A stretch of 48,143 nt of DNA, from the NCBI RefSeq assembly GCF_027484545.1, contig NZ_JAIXST010000051.1, positions 1-48,143 on the forward strand. Direction: 5' to 3'. Within the stretch, counting starts at the first letter, position 1; every line of letters starts with the position of its first letter. Below the pieces are notes generated by a model. It was not told where the DNA came from. It saw only the letters and a program-made list of their open reading frames with translations, and made no database searches. The stretch comes from Runella sp. (lineage in GTDB: Bacteria > Bacteroidota > Bacteroidia > Cytophagales > Spirosomataceae). Below are positions 25,413 through 34,408 of the stretch, piece by piece. A program made the translations under genes and the position numbers.

Positions 25413-26306
25413 ATGTTATTCAACCAAATTACGATTATTGATAAATGCCGCCTGACGGAAGAAGGAATCCGGGAAATCTCCGATTTGTCTAAACATCCAC
25501 TCGTACGGTATCAGGAAAATCCAAGTTCGGAAGAAGAAATTATGGCGCGAATCAGGGAGAGTGATTGTGTGTTGGTAAGTTGGCAAACTACGCTCTCCGC
25601 CCGTGTCATTGACTCAGCTCCGCAGTTGAAATACATCGGAATGTGTTGCAGTTTATACAATGAAGCTTCGGCCAACGTAGACATTGCCAAAACGCATGAG
25701 TTAGGAATTACGGTACGCGGAGTGAGAGATTACGGCGACGAAGGTGTAGTTGAGTTTATTTTTGCCCAATTGATTAATCTGTTCAAAGGATACGGCACCT
25801 ATCAATGGCGCGATGAACCCGTTGAACTGGGGCATAAAAGCATTGGAATCATTGGTTTAGGAACTTTGGGACGCATGGTGGCCAATACGGCTCTCCATTT
25901 TGGGATGGAAGTGTATTATTACGGCCGCACTCAAAAACCGGAAGCAGAACAGAAGGGAATTCAGTATTTACCTTTAAATGAATTAATGGCCGTTTGTGAT
26001 GTCATCACCACTCACTTGCCCAAGCACACCATTTTGTTGGGTAAAGAAGAATTTAAACACAAAAAAGCCAATTCTGTCTTAATCAACACCTCATTGGGGT
26101 TAACGTTTGACGAAAAGGCTTTTTTGAATTGGCTTAATAAGGACGAAAAATCGTTTGCCATTTTTGACTCCGACGGAGCGGCAAGCAGCTACCAAACCTT
26201 CTCCAAACTCAGTAACGTCATTTTGTATCCCCGTTCGGCGGGTTATACGGAAGAGTCTAAAAGGAGGTTGACAAAAAAAGTAATTGCCAACCTCAAAGCC
26301 GTTTAA
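25413..26306 (+). CDS. D-2-hydroxyacid-dehydrogenase-like protein without the catalytic triad
   Basis: 297 residues with the family fold. The NAD-binding motif GIIGLGTLGRM (about 145-155) is intact and HLPKHTILLGKEEF is typical. The three catalytic residues are replaced: the Arg of N-T-A-R-G is Leu228 in NTSLG, the His of P-H-x-A-G is Arg274 in YPRSAGYT, and the Glu region of D-V-F-E is changed to FDSDGAASS. Cofactor binding probably persists, but the standard hydroxyacid/ketoacid reaction should not. A sensor, scaffold or changed-chemistry role is possible. It is divergent from the DUF885 gene and converges with the M42 gene. Confidence 0.8.
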   Translation: MLFNQITIIDKCRLTEEGIREISDLSKHPLVRYQENPSSEEEIMARIRESDCVLVSWQTTLSARVIDSAPQLKYIGMCCSLYNEASANVDIAKTHELGITVRGVRDYGDEGVVEFIFAQLINLFKGYGTYQWRDEPVELGHKSIGIIGLGTLGRMVANTALHFGMEVYYYGRTQKPEAEQKGIQYLPLNELMAVCDVITTHLPKHTILLGKEEFKHKKANSVLINTSLGLTFDEKAFLNWLNKDEKSFAIFDSDGAASSYQTFSKLSNVILYPRSAGYTEESKRRLTKKVIANLKAV

Positions 26307-26314
26307 TCAGGCAC

Positions 26315-27385
26315 TTACTTTATATACCTAAAATCCTCATTTCCTTTTAATTGTACCAACACTTCGTACATTAGGTTAATGACATTTTGCACGTCGTCTT
26401 TGTGAACGGTTTCGACGGTGGTATGCATGTATTTGAGCGGAAGTGAAATCAAGGCCGAAGCAACGCCCTCGGTAGCATACGCAAACGCATCCGTATCCGT
26501 ACCCGTAGAGCGACTCACGGCTTGGCGTTGGAAAGGTATTTTTTTGCTTTCCGCTACGCCAATCATCATTTCCAATACATTGTTCTGAACCGCAGGCCCG
26601 TAGCAAAGCACCGGGCCACTGCCGCATTTCATATCGCCCTGTTCTTTTTTCTTGTACATCGGCGACTGCGTATCGTGCGTTACGTCGGTACAAATGGCCA
26701 AATCAGGTTTAAGACGACGGACAATCATTTCTGCCCCACGCAGTCCAATTTCTTCCTGTACTGCATTGACAACGTACAGCGTGAAGGGAAGTTGGATATT
26801 GTTCTCTTTCAACCGACGCGCCACTTCGGCAATCATAAAACCGCCCATGCGGTTGTCCAACGCCCGACCCACGTAGAAGCGATTGTTCATTTCAAACAAA
26901 CCATCCGAAAACGTAGCAACCGTACCCACATGAATTCCCATGTCGTGGACTTCCTGCTTGTTGGTAGCCCCTACGTCAATCGTTAAATCGGCCACTTTGG
27001 GTACTGTATCTTTGGCCAAATCGCGTACGTGAATGGCCGGCCAACCAAATACTCCTCTGACAGTTCCTTTTTTTGTATGCAAATTGACCCGCATCGAAGG
27101 AGCAATGAGTGCATCAGAACCGCCGTTGCGAATGACGTAGATGTAGCCATCGTCTGAAATATAATTCACAAACCAGGAAATCTCATCCGAGTGGGCTTCA
27201 ATTACCACTTTGTAAGGACTTGTTCCGTGAATGACTCCCACGGCCGTACCGTAGGTATCAATGATATACTCGTCAATGTAAGGTTTTAGGTAATCCAACC
27301 AAATCTGCTGACCCGACGATTCAAACCCCGTCGGAGAAGCGTTATTGAGGTAGTTGTAAAGAAATTCAGTGCTTTGATCTGACAT
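26315..27385 (-). CDS. M42 family metallopeptidase (glutamyl aminopeptidase-like)
   Basis: 356 residues, cytoplasmic, no signal. The two-metal site is visible: His65 and catalytic Asp67 (EAHSDEIS), bridging Asp177 (GRALDNRMGG), base Glu211 and ligand Glu212 (VQEEIGLRG), Asp234 (CTDVTH) and His321 (MHTTVETVHKDD). M42 enzymes form dodecameric tetrahedral complexes that trim peptides from their N-terminus. The conserved domain order (catalytic domain interrupted by a beta-barrel dimerisation domain from about 72-160) is intact. It ends eight bases from the convergent dehydrogenase-like gene. The family name is certain; residue preference is not. Confidence 0.94.
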   Translation of the reverse strand: MSDQSTEFLYNYLNNASPTGFESSGQQIWLDYLKPYIDEYIIDTYGTAVGVIHGTSPYKVVIEAHSDEISWFVNYISDDGYIYVIRNGGSDALIAPSMRVNLHTKKGTVRGVFGWPAIHVRDLAKDTVPKVADLTIDVGATNKQEVHDMGIHVGTVATFSDGLFEMNNRFYVGRALDNRMGGFMIAEVARRLKENNIQLPFTLYVVNAVQEEIGLRGAEMIVRRLKPDLAICTDVTHDTQSPMYKKKEQGDMKCGSGPVLCYGPAVQNNVLEMMIGVAESKKIPFQRQAVSRSTGTDTDAFAYATEGVASALISLPLKYMHTTVETVHKDDVQNVINLMYEVLVQLKGNEDFRYIK

Positions 27386-27499
27386 ATACTCTTTGATAGT
27401 TAGCTTAATATCCGTTTATACTTTATTTAAAAAATGCCCACAAATTTAACATTCCGCTTGATACTCTTTCGCCAATAACACAGTTAGATTCAAAATCGC

Positions 27500-29038
27500 T
27501 TATGTTTTCCGCCTGTAAAAGCGAACTCCGTCCAATTCTTTGACCAACGTGTAATGTTCCCGAATATATTTCGCAATCATCGGGAAACAATCGTGCCGGT
27601 AGTTGTGCTTTTCGGGAAGATAAATGTTCGACACATTCTCTACCATGGCATCCATAAACAGCGCCGGCTTGTTTTGTTCCAAATCACCAATAAACTCTCG
27701 TTGACGATACATTTGCAAAGGACTCTCCGTATAGATCCAGTAAGAATGCGGAAGACGATTACCTGCCGGTAGATGTTCATACACAAAAAAACGGTCCGCG
27801 TAGCCCCAAATCGTCATTTTTTCTCCGACATGAGAATAGGTCTGTATTGCTTTCCGTATTGCTGAATCTGATTGGGGTAGTGGCGGGATAGTGCCTATTG
27901 GAAACAGAAGTATGTTTCTAACCCCTTCCAGAGCGATTGCTACCAGCCCAACTGTCCAAATGGTATTGAAAACTTTGGGAGAAAGATACAAAGAACAAAA
28001 ACTCCCCACCAACATTGAAGGAACAAACAAAAATAAAAGGTAATGGTCGAACGGATTACCGGCCTGCAATACTGCGTATAAACTAACCAACGCAAATGCA
28101 ATGGAAAGCCAAACCATGGATTCAGAAACAACAACGCGGCGTGAAAAATCTCGAAACCAACCGATGAACCCTATTAGGATGAAAACGAATTGAACTATCC
28201 AAAAAACGCGAGTGGTGATAGGTCGGAATATAGCCCGCCCCATGGTAAGAGGACTGAAACGGTAGCCGACATCGAGTTTTGAATAAACGGTAGAAAAAGA
28301 ATAATAGTAATAATTCCAGAAGTAGTCATTCCAGAATGCCTCGATATGGTCGTATTGATAATAGTAACAATTTACCAGCAAAACGGGCAAAAATCCTCCA
28401 AATGAGAAGAATGCCAAGCGAATCCATTGCTTAGCATTCATTAAAAAAAAACCAACAAAAAGAGCTAAAACAAGCCCCATTGGGATGATTTGAAACTTGG
28501 CAAAAGGGAGTAAACCCAGCCAAAAACCCAACAATAAGTAGACCCAAGGGGAATGTACTCTTTCCTGAATCTTCATAATTCCCCAAAAACCTACGGTAAG
28601 CATCAGAATACAGAGGTGTTCTGAGTTGTAGGTCATAAACCCGGGCCATAAATGAGCCGTTTGAAAAAGAAGTAAAGGGGCTGTAAACAGCAATGATTTG
28701 GCCGACGAAAACCAATTTTTAAAAATCAGGAAAACGAAAATAAGCGTCACGACCCACAACAGTACCCCAATCCCATCAGCTAAAGCCCAATCGACTTTCA
28801 CACCTGCCATTTCGACTATGGCCAGAGGTAACACGGCAAGTGGGCGACTGTCTGAGAAATTCAGTAGTGTCCATAGCGGATGTTCAGATTGGGCCGTACT
28901 GATAGCGGAGCTAATCCAAGTGCTTGTATCTACGTCCAGCTCGGTAGAGATTTGATACTGCCACCTGACGGTTATCAAAATCACTAAACTACTGATAAAT
29001 AGCCCATTCCACCAAGTATCCGAGCGTTTTAAAATCAT
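27500..29038 (-). CDS. polytopic membrane glycosyltransferase-like protein (GT39/ArnT-type topology)
   Basis: 512 residues from ATG 29038, which overlaps the stop of the preceding methyltransferase in an ATGA. About ten hydrophobic segments are visible, ending in a soluble C-terminal part (about 400-512, with KMTIWGYADRFFVYEHLPAGNR). An extracytoplasmic loop between the first two segments has DVDTSTWISSAI, resembling the acidic loop of lipid-linked glycosyltransferases. Similarity is by topology rather than motif, so the family is tentative. As last gene of the operon starting with FdtA-like and FdtB-like enzymes it is the natural candidate to transfer a polyprenyl-linked sugar on the periplasmic side. 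Confidence 0.7.
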   Translation of the reverse strand: MILKRSDTWWNGLFISSLVILITVRWQYQISTELDVDTSTWISSAISTAQSEHPLWTLLNFSDSRPLAVLPLAIVEMAGVKVDWALADGIGVLLWVVTLIFVFLIFKNWFSSAKSLLFTAPLLLFQTAHLWPGFMTYNSEHLCILMLTVGFWGIMKIQERVHSPWVYLLLGFWLGLLPFAKFQIIPMGLVLALFVGFFLMNAKQWIRLAFFSFGGFLPVLLVNCYYYQYDHIEAFWNDYFWNYYYYSFSTVYSKLDVGYRFSPLTMGRAIFRPITTRVFWIVQFVFILIGFIGWFRDFSRRVVVSESMVWLSIAFALVSLYAVLQAGNPFDHYLLFLFVPSMLVGSFCSLYLSPKVFNTIWTVGLVAIALEGVRNILLFPIGTIPPLPQSDSAIRKAIQTYSHVGEKMTIWGYADRFFVYEHLPAGNRLPHSYWIYTESPLQMYRQREFIGDLEQNKPALFMDAMVENVSNIYLPEKHNYRHDCFPMIAKYIREHYTLVKELDGVRFYRRKT

Positions 29039-29805
29039 ATTTTCACCGGAGCCATAGTCACAAAAACAGAACTTCCAAAAGGTCCTTTCCCGATGAGCCC
29101 CTCTTCCAATTTCACTAACCAATACAAGCCATTATTAATCAATGACGGCGGAACGGCTACATCGGATGTTTCTTTGCTGAGGTCAATCCGGCCTCGTTTT
29201 AACAGAAACCGCTGCCATGCCCGTACTGCCATGATAAGAGGCGCCAGAAAGAAGCTCCAGTATGTGGCATACGTCACTTCCAAATTCGCGGCTTTTGCCA
29301 GTCTTTGCATGTCTTCTTTGACAAATCTTTTTTGACCTCCCACTACGATGTCGTGTACACCGGAAAAAGCGGCGTGAGCATTGTTATTGGTAATAAAAAT
29401 GCCGTTAGGAGCCAATTTTGCTTTGATAGCCTTTAAGACATCCACAATAACAGCATCCGAAAAGTAGGTAAATACGTCGTTGCAAATAATAACGTCAAAC
29501 TTCTTTTCAGGTTTGTAGGCATCTATTTTCGTTAGGTCAAAATAGGTAACATCCAATCCCCTCGACTGTGAAAATTTCACTCCGTCTTCCGAATAATCAA
29601 ATCCTTCGATTTGATTAAATCCCTCTTCCTGTAAATGAATCAACATCCCTCCCGTTCCGCATCCGGCATCCAAAATGCGGAGGACAGTATGATTATTGAA
29701 ATGTTGTTTGATACGAGCGGTTGCCTTCTGATGCAAAATACGATACCACCATAATTGGCGTTCTGCGTTAAACATCCGTTCGTATTCGTCTTGCTTACCT
29801 ATCAT
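29035..29805 (-). CDS. class I SAM-dependent methyltransferase in aminosugar operon
   Basis: 256 residues. The SAM-binding motif I is RILDAGCGTGG (about 45-55), followed by the acidic end of strand 2 in IEGFDYSE and motif IV in KFDVIICNDVFTYF. The C-terminus has a hydrophobic helix-rich stretch (YWSFFLAPLIMAVRAWQRF) that may lie on the membrane. It starts 27 nt after the GT2 gene and overlaps the next gene by 4 nt (ATGA), so it is translationally coupled. A role in O- or N-methylation of the sugar made by this operon, or of its lipid-linked form, is inferred from position alone. Confidence 0.88.
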   Translation of the reverse strand: MIGKQDEYERMFNAERQLWWYRILHQKATARIKQHFNNHTVLRILDAGCGTGGMLIHLQEEGFNQIEGFDYSEDGVKFSQSRGLDVTYFDLTKIDAYKPEKKFDVIICNDVFTYFSDAVIVDVLKAIKAKLAPNGIFITNNNAHAAFSGVHDIVVGGQKRFVKEDMQRLAKAANLEVTYATYWSFFLAPLIMAVRAWQRFLLKRGRIDLSKETSDVAVPPSLINNGLYWLVKLEEGLIGKGPFGSSVFVTMAPVKI

Positions 29806-29832
29806 TGAAATAACTTTAAAAATTCTTATTTT

Positions 29833-30753
29833 TTATTCCTGCTTCGTACTCACAAACTTCTCCACATACTGCGGTAATCCGCTCTGAACCATAAAGATAC
29901 GCCCTACATATTCGCCCACCAAACCCAAACTTGTCAGAACAAGGCCACTAAAAAATGTAATAACCGAAAGAATGGAATTCAGTACAAAAAATTGGGAATG
30001 AATGAGATACAGAATAAAATCTATCAATACAGCCAAGACGGATAAACCTGTAAATATCAATCCCGTAGCAGTGAGCAAGCGTAACGGTTTGAGCGAATAC
30101 CCAAACAAAATCGTCATAAACAGGGAAGTGAGTTTGCGCAACGTATAACCTGACTCTCCTTCTTCGCGGGCATTATGCGATACCTGTACTCGTCCTACAT
30201 TGCGCGTCACGCGAAAAATCAGTCCGTCAATGTAAGGGTAAGGTCCTTTGTATTTGATAATTTCCTGAACTACCGGAAGGCTTATTAATTTAAAACTTGA
30301 CAGGTACAAATCTCTGGGTTTTTCCAAGAGCCAGGTAGTGACACGATTGACGAGCCAACTTCCGAAATTCCGAAAACGTGAATGCTCTTTTTTTTCGTAG
30401 AAGGAATAAACGACATCAAAGTTTTGGTTTTGCGCCACTTCCACCAACTTGAGAATTTCAGTAGGTGGATTTTGAAAGTCATCGTCAATCATGACGCAAT
30501 AATCACCGACGGCATGATTGAGTCCGCACATCACGGCATTAAACTCACCAGAATTGCGTCGGAGAGAAATAAACTTGACCTGTGAAAATTTTTGGGCTAA
30601 CTGACTACAAACCCATTCGGAGCGGTCGCGGCTGCCGTCGTTGACAAGAACGATTTCGAGCGTTTGTTTATCGAGTGTTTCCAGTACGTGTTCAACGAGT
30701 TTGCTGATCGTTTTTTCACTGTTATAAACCGGAATGATAACCGACAGCAGCAT
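29833..30753 (-). CDS. GT2 glycosyltransferase with two C-terminal membrane helices (GtrB/DPM1-like)
   Basis: 306 residues from ATG 30753 ([16 protein letters not shown]), which overlaps the end of the aminotransferase gene by 32 bp; the upstream start at 30789 is less likely. The GT-A domain has [11 protein letters not shown] and the metal-binding MIDDDFQNP. After it come two hydrophobic spans, [20 protein letters not shown] and the one beginning [20 protein letters not shown], typical of GtrB/ArnC-type enzymes that load a sugar from a nucleotide onto undecaprenyl phosphate on the cytoplasmic face. The context supports transfer of the amino sugar. Confidence 0.92.
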   Translation of the reverse strand: MLLSVIIPVYNSEKTISKLVEHVLETLDKQTLEIVLVNDGSRDRSEWVCSQLAQKFSQVKFISLRRNSGEFNAVMCGLNHAVGDYCVMIDDDFQNPPTEILKLVEVAQNQNFDVVYSFYEKKEHSRFRNFGSWLVNRVTTWLLEKPRDLYLSSFKLISLPVVQEIIKYKGPYPYIDGLIFRVTRNVGRVQVSHNAREEGESGYTLRKLTSLFMTILFGYSLKPLRLLTATGLIFTGLSVLAVLIDFILYLIHSQFFVLNSILSVITFFSGLVLTSLGLVGEYVGRIFMVQSGLPQYVEKFVSTKQE

Positions 30754-31849
30754 GAGGTTGACTAACAGATTGATTAATAACTTGGACAATATAGGCGGCC
30801 TCTTCGTCGGTCAAAGAAGGATTAAGCGGCAGACTTATTACTTCATTATGAATCTGTTCAGTAATGGGCAAACTCAAATGATTGTATTCTGCATAAGCCC
30901 GTTGCTTATGAGCAGGTACCGGATAATGCACGGTAGCCTGAATCCCGCTTTCCATCAGATAGTCAATAAATTGTTCTCTTTTGGGATGCCGCACCACAAA
31001 CAAATGCCACGCATCTTCATAAAGCGTTTTCAGGCTTGGTAAAACTAACTCCGGGTGTTTGATTTCAGACAAATAAAAACGGGCCAACTCTCGACGACGC
31101 TGATTCTCAGTTTCTAAATACTTTAGTTTTACGTTCAAAATAGCGGCTTGCAGTTCATCTAAACGGCTGTTAGTGCCAATGTGGTCATTATAATACTTGA
31201 TTGTGGAACCGTAATTACGCAAGCTGGCAATCTTTCGAGCCAAATCGTTGTCATTAGTATTTACTGCACCGGCATCACCGAGCGCACCGAGGTTTTTGGT
31301 TGGATAAAAGCTGAATGCTGCGGCATCCGATAAATTGCCTGCCTTGAACCCAAGATAGGTAGCGCCGTGCGCCTGTGCCGCATCTTCCACCACTTTGAGA
31401 CTGTGTTTCCGGGCAATTTCCCAGATGGGCTTCATATCGCAGCATTTTCCGTAGAGGTGTACGGCCATAATGGCTTTGGTACGAGGTGTAATTTTTCGTT
31501 CAATCTTGCGAGGGTCGATATTAAGGGTCTTAGGGTCAGGCTCTACCCATACCGGCTTTAAACCCAAACTTGTCACCGACAGGATAGAAGCGATGTACGT
31601 ATTGGCTGGTACAATAACTTCGCTCCCTTCGGGAAAATCAAATGCTCTGAAAATTAATTCCAAGGCATTCAATCCATTAGCAACTCCTATACAATGTGAA
31701 GTACCGCAATACGCGGCCCAATTTTGTTCAAATGCAGCTACCTCTTTTCCCAACACATACCATCCCGACTCCGCTACCTGACGCATTGCTTCGGCAATTT
31801 CAGCCTGATAAGGCTGATTGGCACGCTGAAGATTAAGATGTGGTATCAT
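30722..31849 (-). CDS. DegT/DnrJ/EryC1/StrS aminotransferase (FdtB/QdtB-like)
   Basis: 375 residues. PLP enzyme with the Schiff-base lysine Lys185 in [14 protein letters not shown] and the cofactor-binding EDAAQAHGA (about 155-163). The FYPTKNLGA form is characteristic of the sugar aminotransferases that place an amino group at C3 of dTDP-6-deoxyhexos-3-ulose. The gene starts within the last four bases of the FdtA-like gene (ATGA), giving strong coupling. The pair would make dTDP-3-amino-3,6-dideoxy-hexose (galacto or gluco form). Length matches FdtB. Confidence 0.93.
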   Translation of the reverse strand: MIPHLNLQRANQPYQAEIAEAMRQVAESGWYVLGKEVAAFEQNWAAYCGTSHCIGVANGLNALELIFRAFDFPEGSEVIVPANTYIASILSVTSLGLKPVWVEPDPKTLNIDPRKIERKITPRTKAIMAVHLYGKCCDMKPIWEIARKHSLKVVEDAAQAHGATYLGFKAGNLSDAAAFSFYPTKNLGALGDAGAVNTNDNDLARKIASLRNYGSTIKYYNDHIGTNSRLDELQAAILNVKLKYLETENQRRRELARFYLSEIKHPELVLPSLKTLYEDAWHLFVVRHPKREQFIDYLMESGIQATVHYPVPAHKQRAYAEYNHLSLPITEQIHNEVISLPLNPSLTDEEAAYIVQVINQSVSQPHAAVGYHSGL

Positions 31850-32211
31850 GGTTTTTCAAAGAAATAGTCACTTTTATCATAATACTCATTCGAAATTACC
31901 AATAAAATGGCATCAGTAGTAAACTGATCCATAATATGCCAATCGCCAGGTTGTAGTATCAGGCACTGATTTGGTTTATCAAGAGTAAATGTTTCTTCAT
32001 GCTGATTATGAGTAACTCGAATGCGGCAACTTCCCGATATACTGACAAGTGCATTCCACGCTTTCAGGTGTCCGTGTTTTGCACGTTCCTGATTGGAGGT
32101 AACACCGTAAATATAAAAAATTCGCTTTATATCTCCGGGTAAAACTTTCTCAAAAACGGTTAGGCGGCCTTCCTCAGAGCCGAAGGTACTTAATTCAATT
32201 AATTGGGGCAT
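31846..32211 (-). CDS. FdtA/QdtA-type cupin, dTDP-sugar 3,4-ketoisomerase
   Basis: 121 residues, a single cupin barrel (WxcM-like). The catalytic pair HGH (His46 and His48, in [12 protein letters not shown]) corresponds to the two histidines in the R-x-x-H-A-H region of Fdt[11 protein letters not shown] is the second conserved strand. The reaction moves the keto group of dTDP-4-keto-6-deoxyglucose from C4 to C3. It is the first gene of the operon and overlaps the aminotransferase by 4 bp. FdtA and QdtA differ in C4 stereochemistry, which I cannot decide. No rmlA/rmlB is in the window, so dTDP-sugar supply is elsewhere. Confidence 0.9.
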   Translation of the reverse strand: MPQLIELSTFGSEEGRLTVFEKVLPGDIKRIFYIYGVTSNQERAKHGHLKAWNALVSISGSCRIRVTHNQHEETFTLDKPNQCLILQPGDWHIMDQFTTDAILLVISNEYYDKSDYFFEKP

Positions 32212-32422
32212 AACAAGGGTAAAGTAACGCTGTTAGGTTATAAAGTGCTGAAAATTTTCTTAAATAAAAGCAAAAATTCTGAAAGGACTTTCTTGCCATC
32301 CAATCTTTCTTAATTTTTTCATATCCTGAAAATTTTATTGAGGTACATAGTTATAACAAAAAAATCATAGACAGAGTGCTTAATACCTCATTGCAGGGTC
32401 ATAAGTGTTTATTAAATTTTCT

Positions 32423-33790
32423 TTAAACTCTGTTAGGGTCCGGATGAATCCAAGGTTTACGATACGGTCGCACCAACAGGCCATTGGCCTCGCGATCACC
32501 TACAATTTCTCTTTTTTGAGGGTCATAAACAATCGGACGTCCTGTTTTCATTGATAAATTGGCTAAAATGCAGCTTGCCGTAGAAATGTGTCCTTCTTCA
32601 ATATCTGCTACCGGGCGCGTACTGTTATCAATCGCCGATAAGAAATCAAGCATGTGCAATCGTGTGGCAGGAGCGGCATTCAATTCAATGCGCTCTTCTT
32701 TAATATCTTCAGGATATTTTTCCTTTTCGTACACTACATCTTTGTGTATTTTCTCCCCTTTTCCCTGTGGAATAAAGTCGTATTGCATCGTGCTTGCCCA
32801 CAGAGTACCTTTTTCTCCATACAAGGTAAATGACCACGGATAATCTGGATTATTCGGGGTTCCCCAGGTGCGGTGTTGCCAAACGCAATTCAATTCAGGG
32901 TATTCAAAGATAGCCGATTGTGTGTCCGAAATATTTGATTTTCCCTCTTTCTGAACATAAATACCGCCCGTAGAACTAATCCGTGTGGGCCAACCCAATT
33001 TCAGCATCCAACGCACTGTGTCAAACATGTGTACGCACATATCACCCATGATACCATTTCCATATTCATTGAACGTACGCCACCAACGGATATGCGGCAA
33101 ACCGTCGTAAGGACGCATAGGAGCCGGTCCGGTCCACATTCCATAATCCAGAAAATCAGGTACCGGTTGAACGGGAGGATTACCGTTGGCCCGCATGGAA
33201 AAATAACAGCACATTTCTACGTGCGATATTTTACCCAGTAAACCGGCATCTACTATGTTCTTTTTGGCGTCAATCAAGTGAGGAGTGCTTTTGCGTTGCG
33301 TTCCCACCTGTACTACTTTCTTGTATTTACGAGCGGCCGCCACCATGGCCTCGCCTTCCATCACATCCACACTGATTGGCTTTTGTACATACACGTGTGC
33401 ACCGGCTTTTACGGCATCAATCGCCTGCATCGCGTGCCAATGATCCGGCGTACCGATTAGCACAATGTCCATTTCATTTTCAGACAGCATTTTCCGATAA
33501 TCACCGTACAGACGCGGTGTTTTTCCCGATTTTTGACGTTGACTTACCAACTGCCCAGCCGCGGTAAGCATATTTTTATCCACATCACAGAGGGCTACCA
33601 CCTCGACGGGAGCTACTTGAATCAATCGAAACAAATCACTTTTACCGTACCAACCCGTACCAATCAACCCCACGCGGAGCGTTTTTAACGGGTTGATAAT
33701 ATCCATGCCTCTGGCACCAAGAGCCGTGAGGGCGAGTGAAGCGGAAGCTCCCTGAAGAAAACGACGACGGTTGATGTTGAAAATTTCCAT
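32423..33790 (-). CDS. second Tat-exported Gfo/Idh/MocA family oxidoreductase
   Basis: 455 residues with Tat signal NRRRFLQGASASLALTALGA. The Rossmann domain carries VGLIGTGWYGKSD, ALCDVDKNM and IVLIGTPDHWHAMQ, then VYVQKPISVDV (Gln instead of Glu before Lys; the Lys is kept). The second domain has GNGIMGDMCVHMFDTVRWML. It is a paralogue of the protein at 18185 (same NRR-F-x-Q signal and GTPDHWH core) with different loops. It lies between the sugar operon and a divergent gene and has no hydrolase neighbour, so substrate is unknown. A sugar-like substrate and periplasmic location are inferred from family. Confidence 0.92.
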   Translation of the reverse strand: MEIFNINRRRFLQGASASLALTALGARGMDIINPLKTLRVGLIGTGWYGKSDLFRLIQVAPVEVVALCDVDKNMLTAAGQLVSQRQKSGKTPRLYGDYRKMLSENEMDIVLIGTPDHWHAMQAIDAVKAGAHVYVQKPISVDVMEGEAMVAAARKYKKVVQVGTQRKSTPHLIDAKKNIVDAGLLGKISHVEMCCYFSMRANGNPPVQPVPDFLDYGMWTGPAPMRPYDGLPHIRWWRTFNEYGNGIMGDMCVHMFDTVRWMLKLGWPTRISSTGGIYVQKEGKSNISDTQSAIFEYPELNCVWQHRTWGTPNNPDYPWSFTLYGEKGTLWASTMQYDFIPQGKGEKIHKDVVYEKEKYPEDIKEERIELNAAPATRLHMLDFLSAIDNSTRPVADIEEGHISTASCILANLSMKTGRPIVYDPQKREIVGDREANGLLVRPYRKPWIHPDPNRV

Positions 33791-34006
33791 TGTAAAATCA
33801 AGGGCAGTTTATGTGATTTCTTTATTTAATGAAATAAAGTCCATCCCGTTTTGCAAATACTCCTATGCCAACGACTAATTTATTTGTCAATCGCTATTGC
33901 CGCATCAAACCACTTCCAGTCATTTACTAAACTGACAGTTGTCATTATTCGTCTCGGTTTAATTTGGGTACTTGATAGAATCAATTCAATCATAAATTTA
34001 CAGACA

Positions 34007-34393
34007 ATGGAAACGAAAAAAAGGCACTTAGATGATTTGCATTTTGAACATCAATTGTGGTTGTCGGAAGCAAAATTTTATACTGACGAATTGGCTATCT
34101 ACCAAAAACGGTTGGAAGAAATAGCCTCCAAAAATTCAGACAGCGAGGTTAAAGTACAAATTGAGCACTTTCAAAATCAGTTCATTATCCAAAAAGAGCA
34201 GTTGGATATTCTAAGTCACGAAGCCGTTATTCACGAGCAATGGCTGGCCAATTATGCAAAAGAAAATCCAATCGCGGTTGACCATCATCTTTTTGCCGAC
34301 CACCAATCCACCCACGCAAAGATCAATACCTTCAAGGAAATCTATGCGGATCTCAAAGTGGAGTTTAATCGCTTTATAGCCGACCGAATGTAA
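34007..34393 (+). CDS. coiled-coil-type hypothetical protein preceding ppsA
   Basis: 128 residues from ATG 34007 (METKKRHLDDLHFEHQLW). The frame is open back to 33851, but that part is a hydrophobic/irregular leader in a region likely to hold the promoter. The protein is almost entirely helical and acidic/basic mixed, with heptad-like runs (FYTDELAIYQKRLEEIA, QNQFIIQKEQLDIL) and several His residues. No catalytic motif is visible. It ends 15 nt before the ppsA ATG, so the two are probably one transcript; a role in regulating or assembling PpsA is possible but not shown. Confidence 0.7.
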   Translation: METKKRHLDDLHFEHQLWLSEAKFYTDELAIYQKRLEEIASKNSDSEVKVQIEHFQNQFIIQKEQLDILSHEAVIHEQWLANYAKENPIAVDHHLFADHQSTHAKINTFKEIYADLKVEFNRFIADRM

Positions 34394-34408
34394 TGAACCA
34401 ATTGCGCC

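Noticed and set aside
25295-25423. N-terminal extension of the DUF885 gene
   Set aside because: It overlaps the divergent dehydrogenase-like gene and hides the signal peptide.
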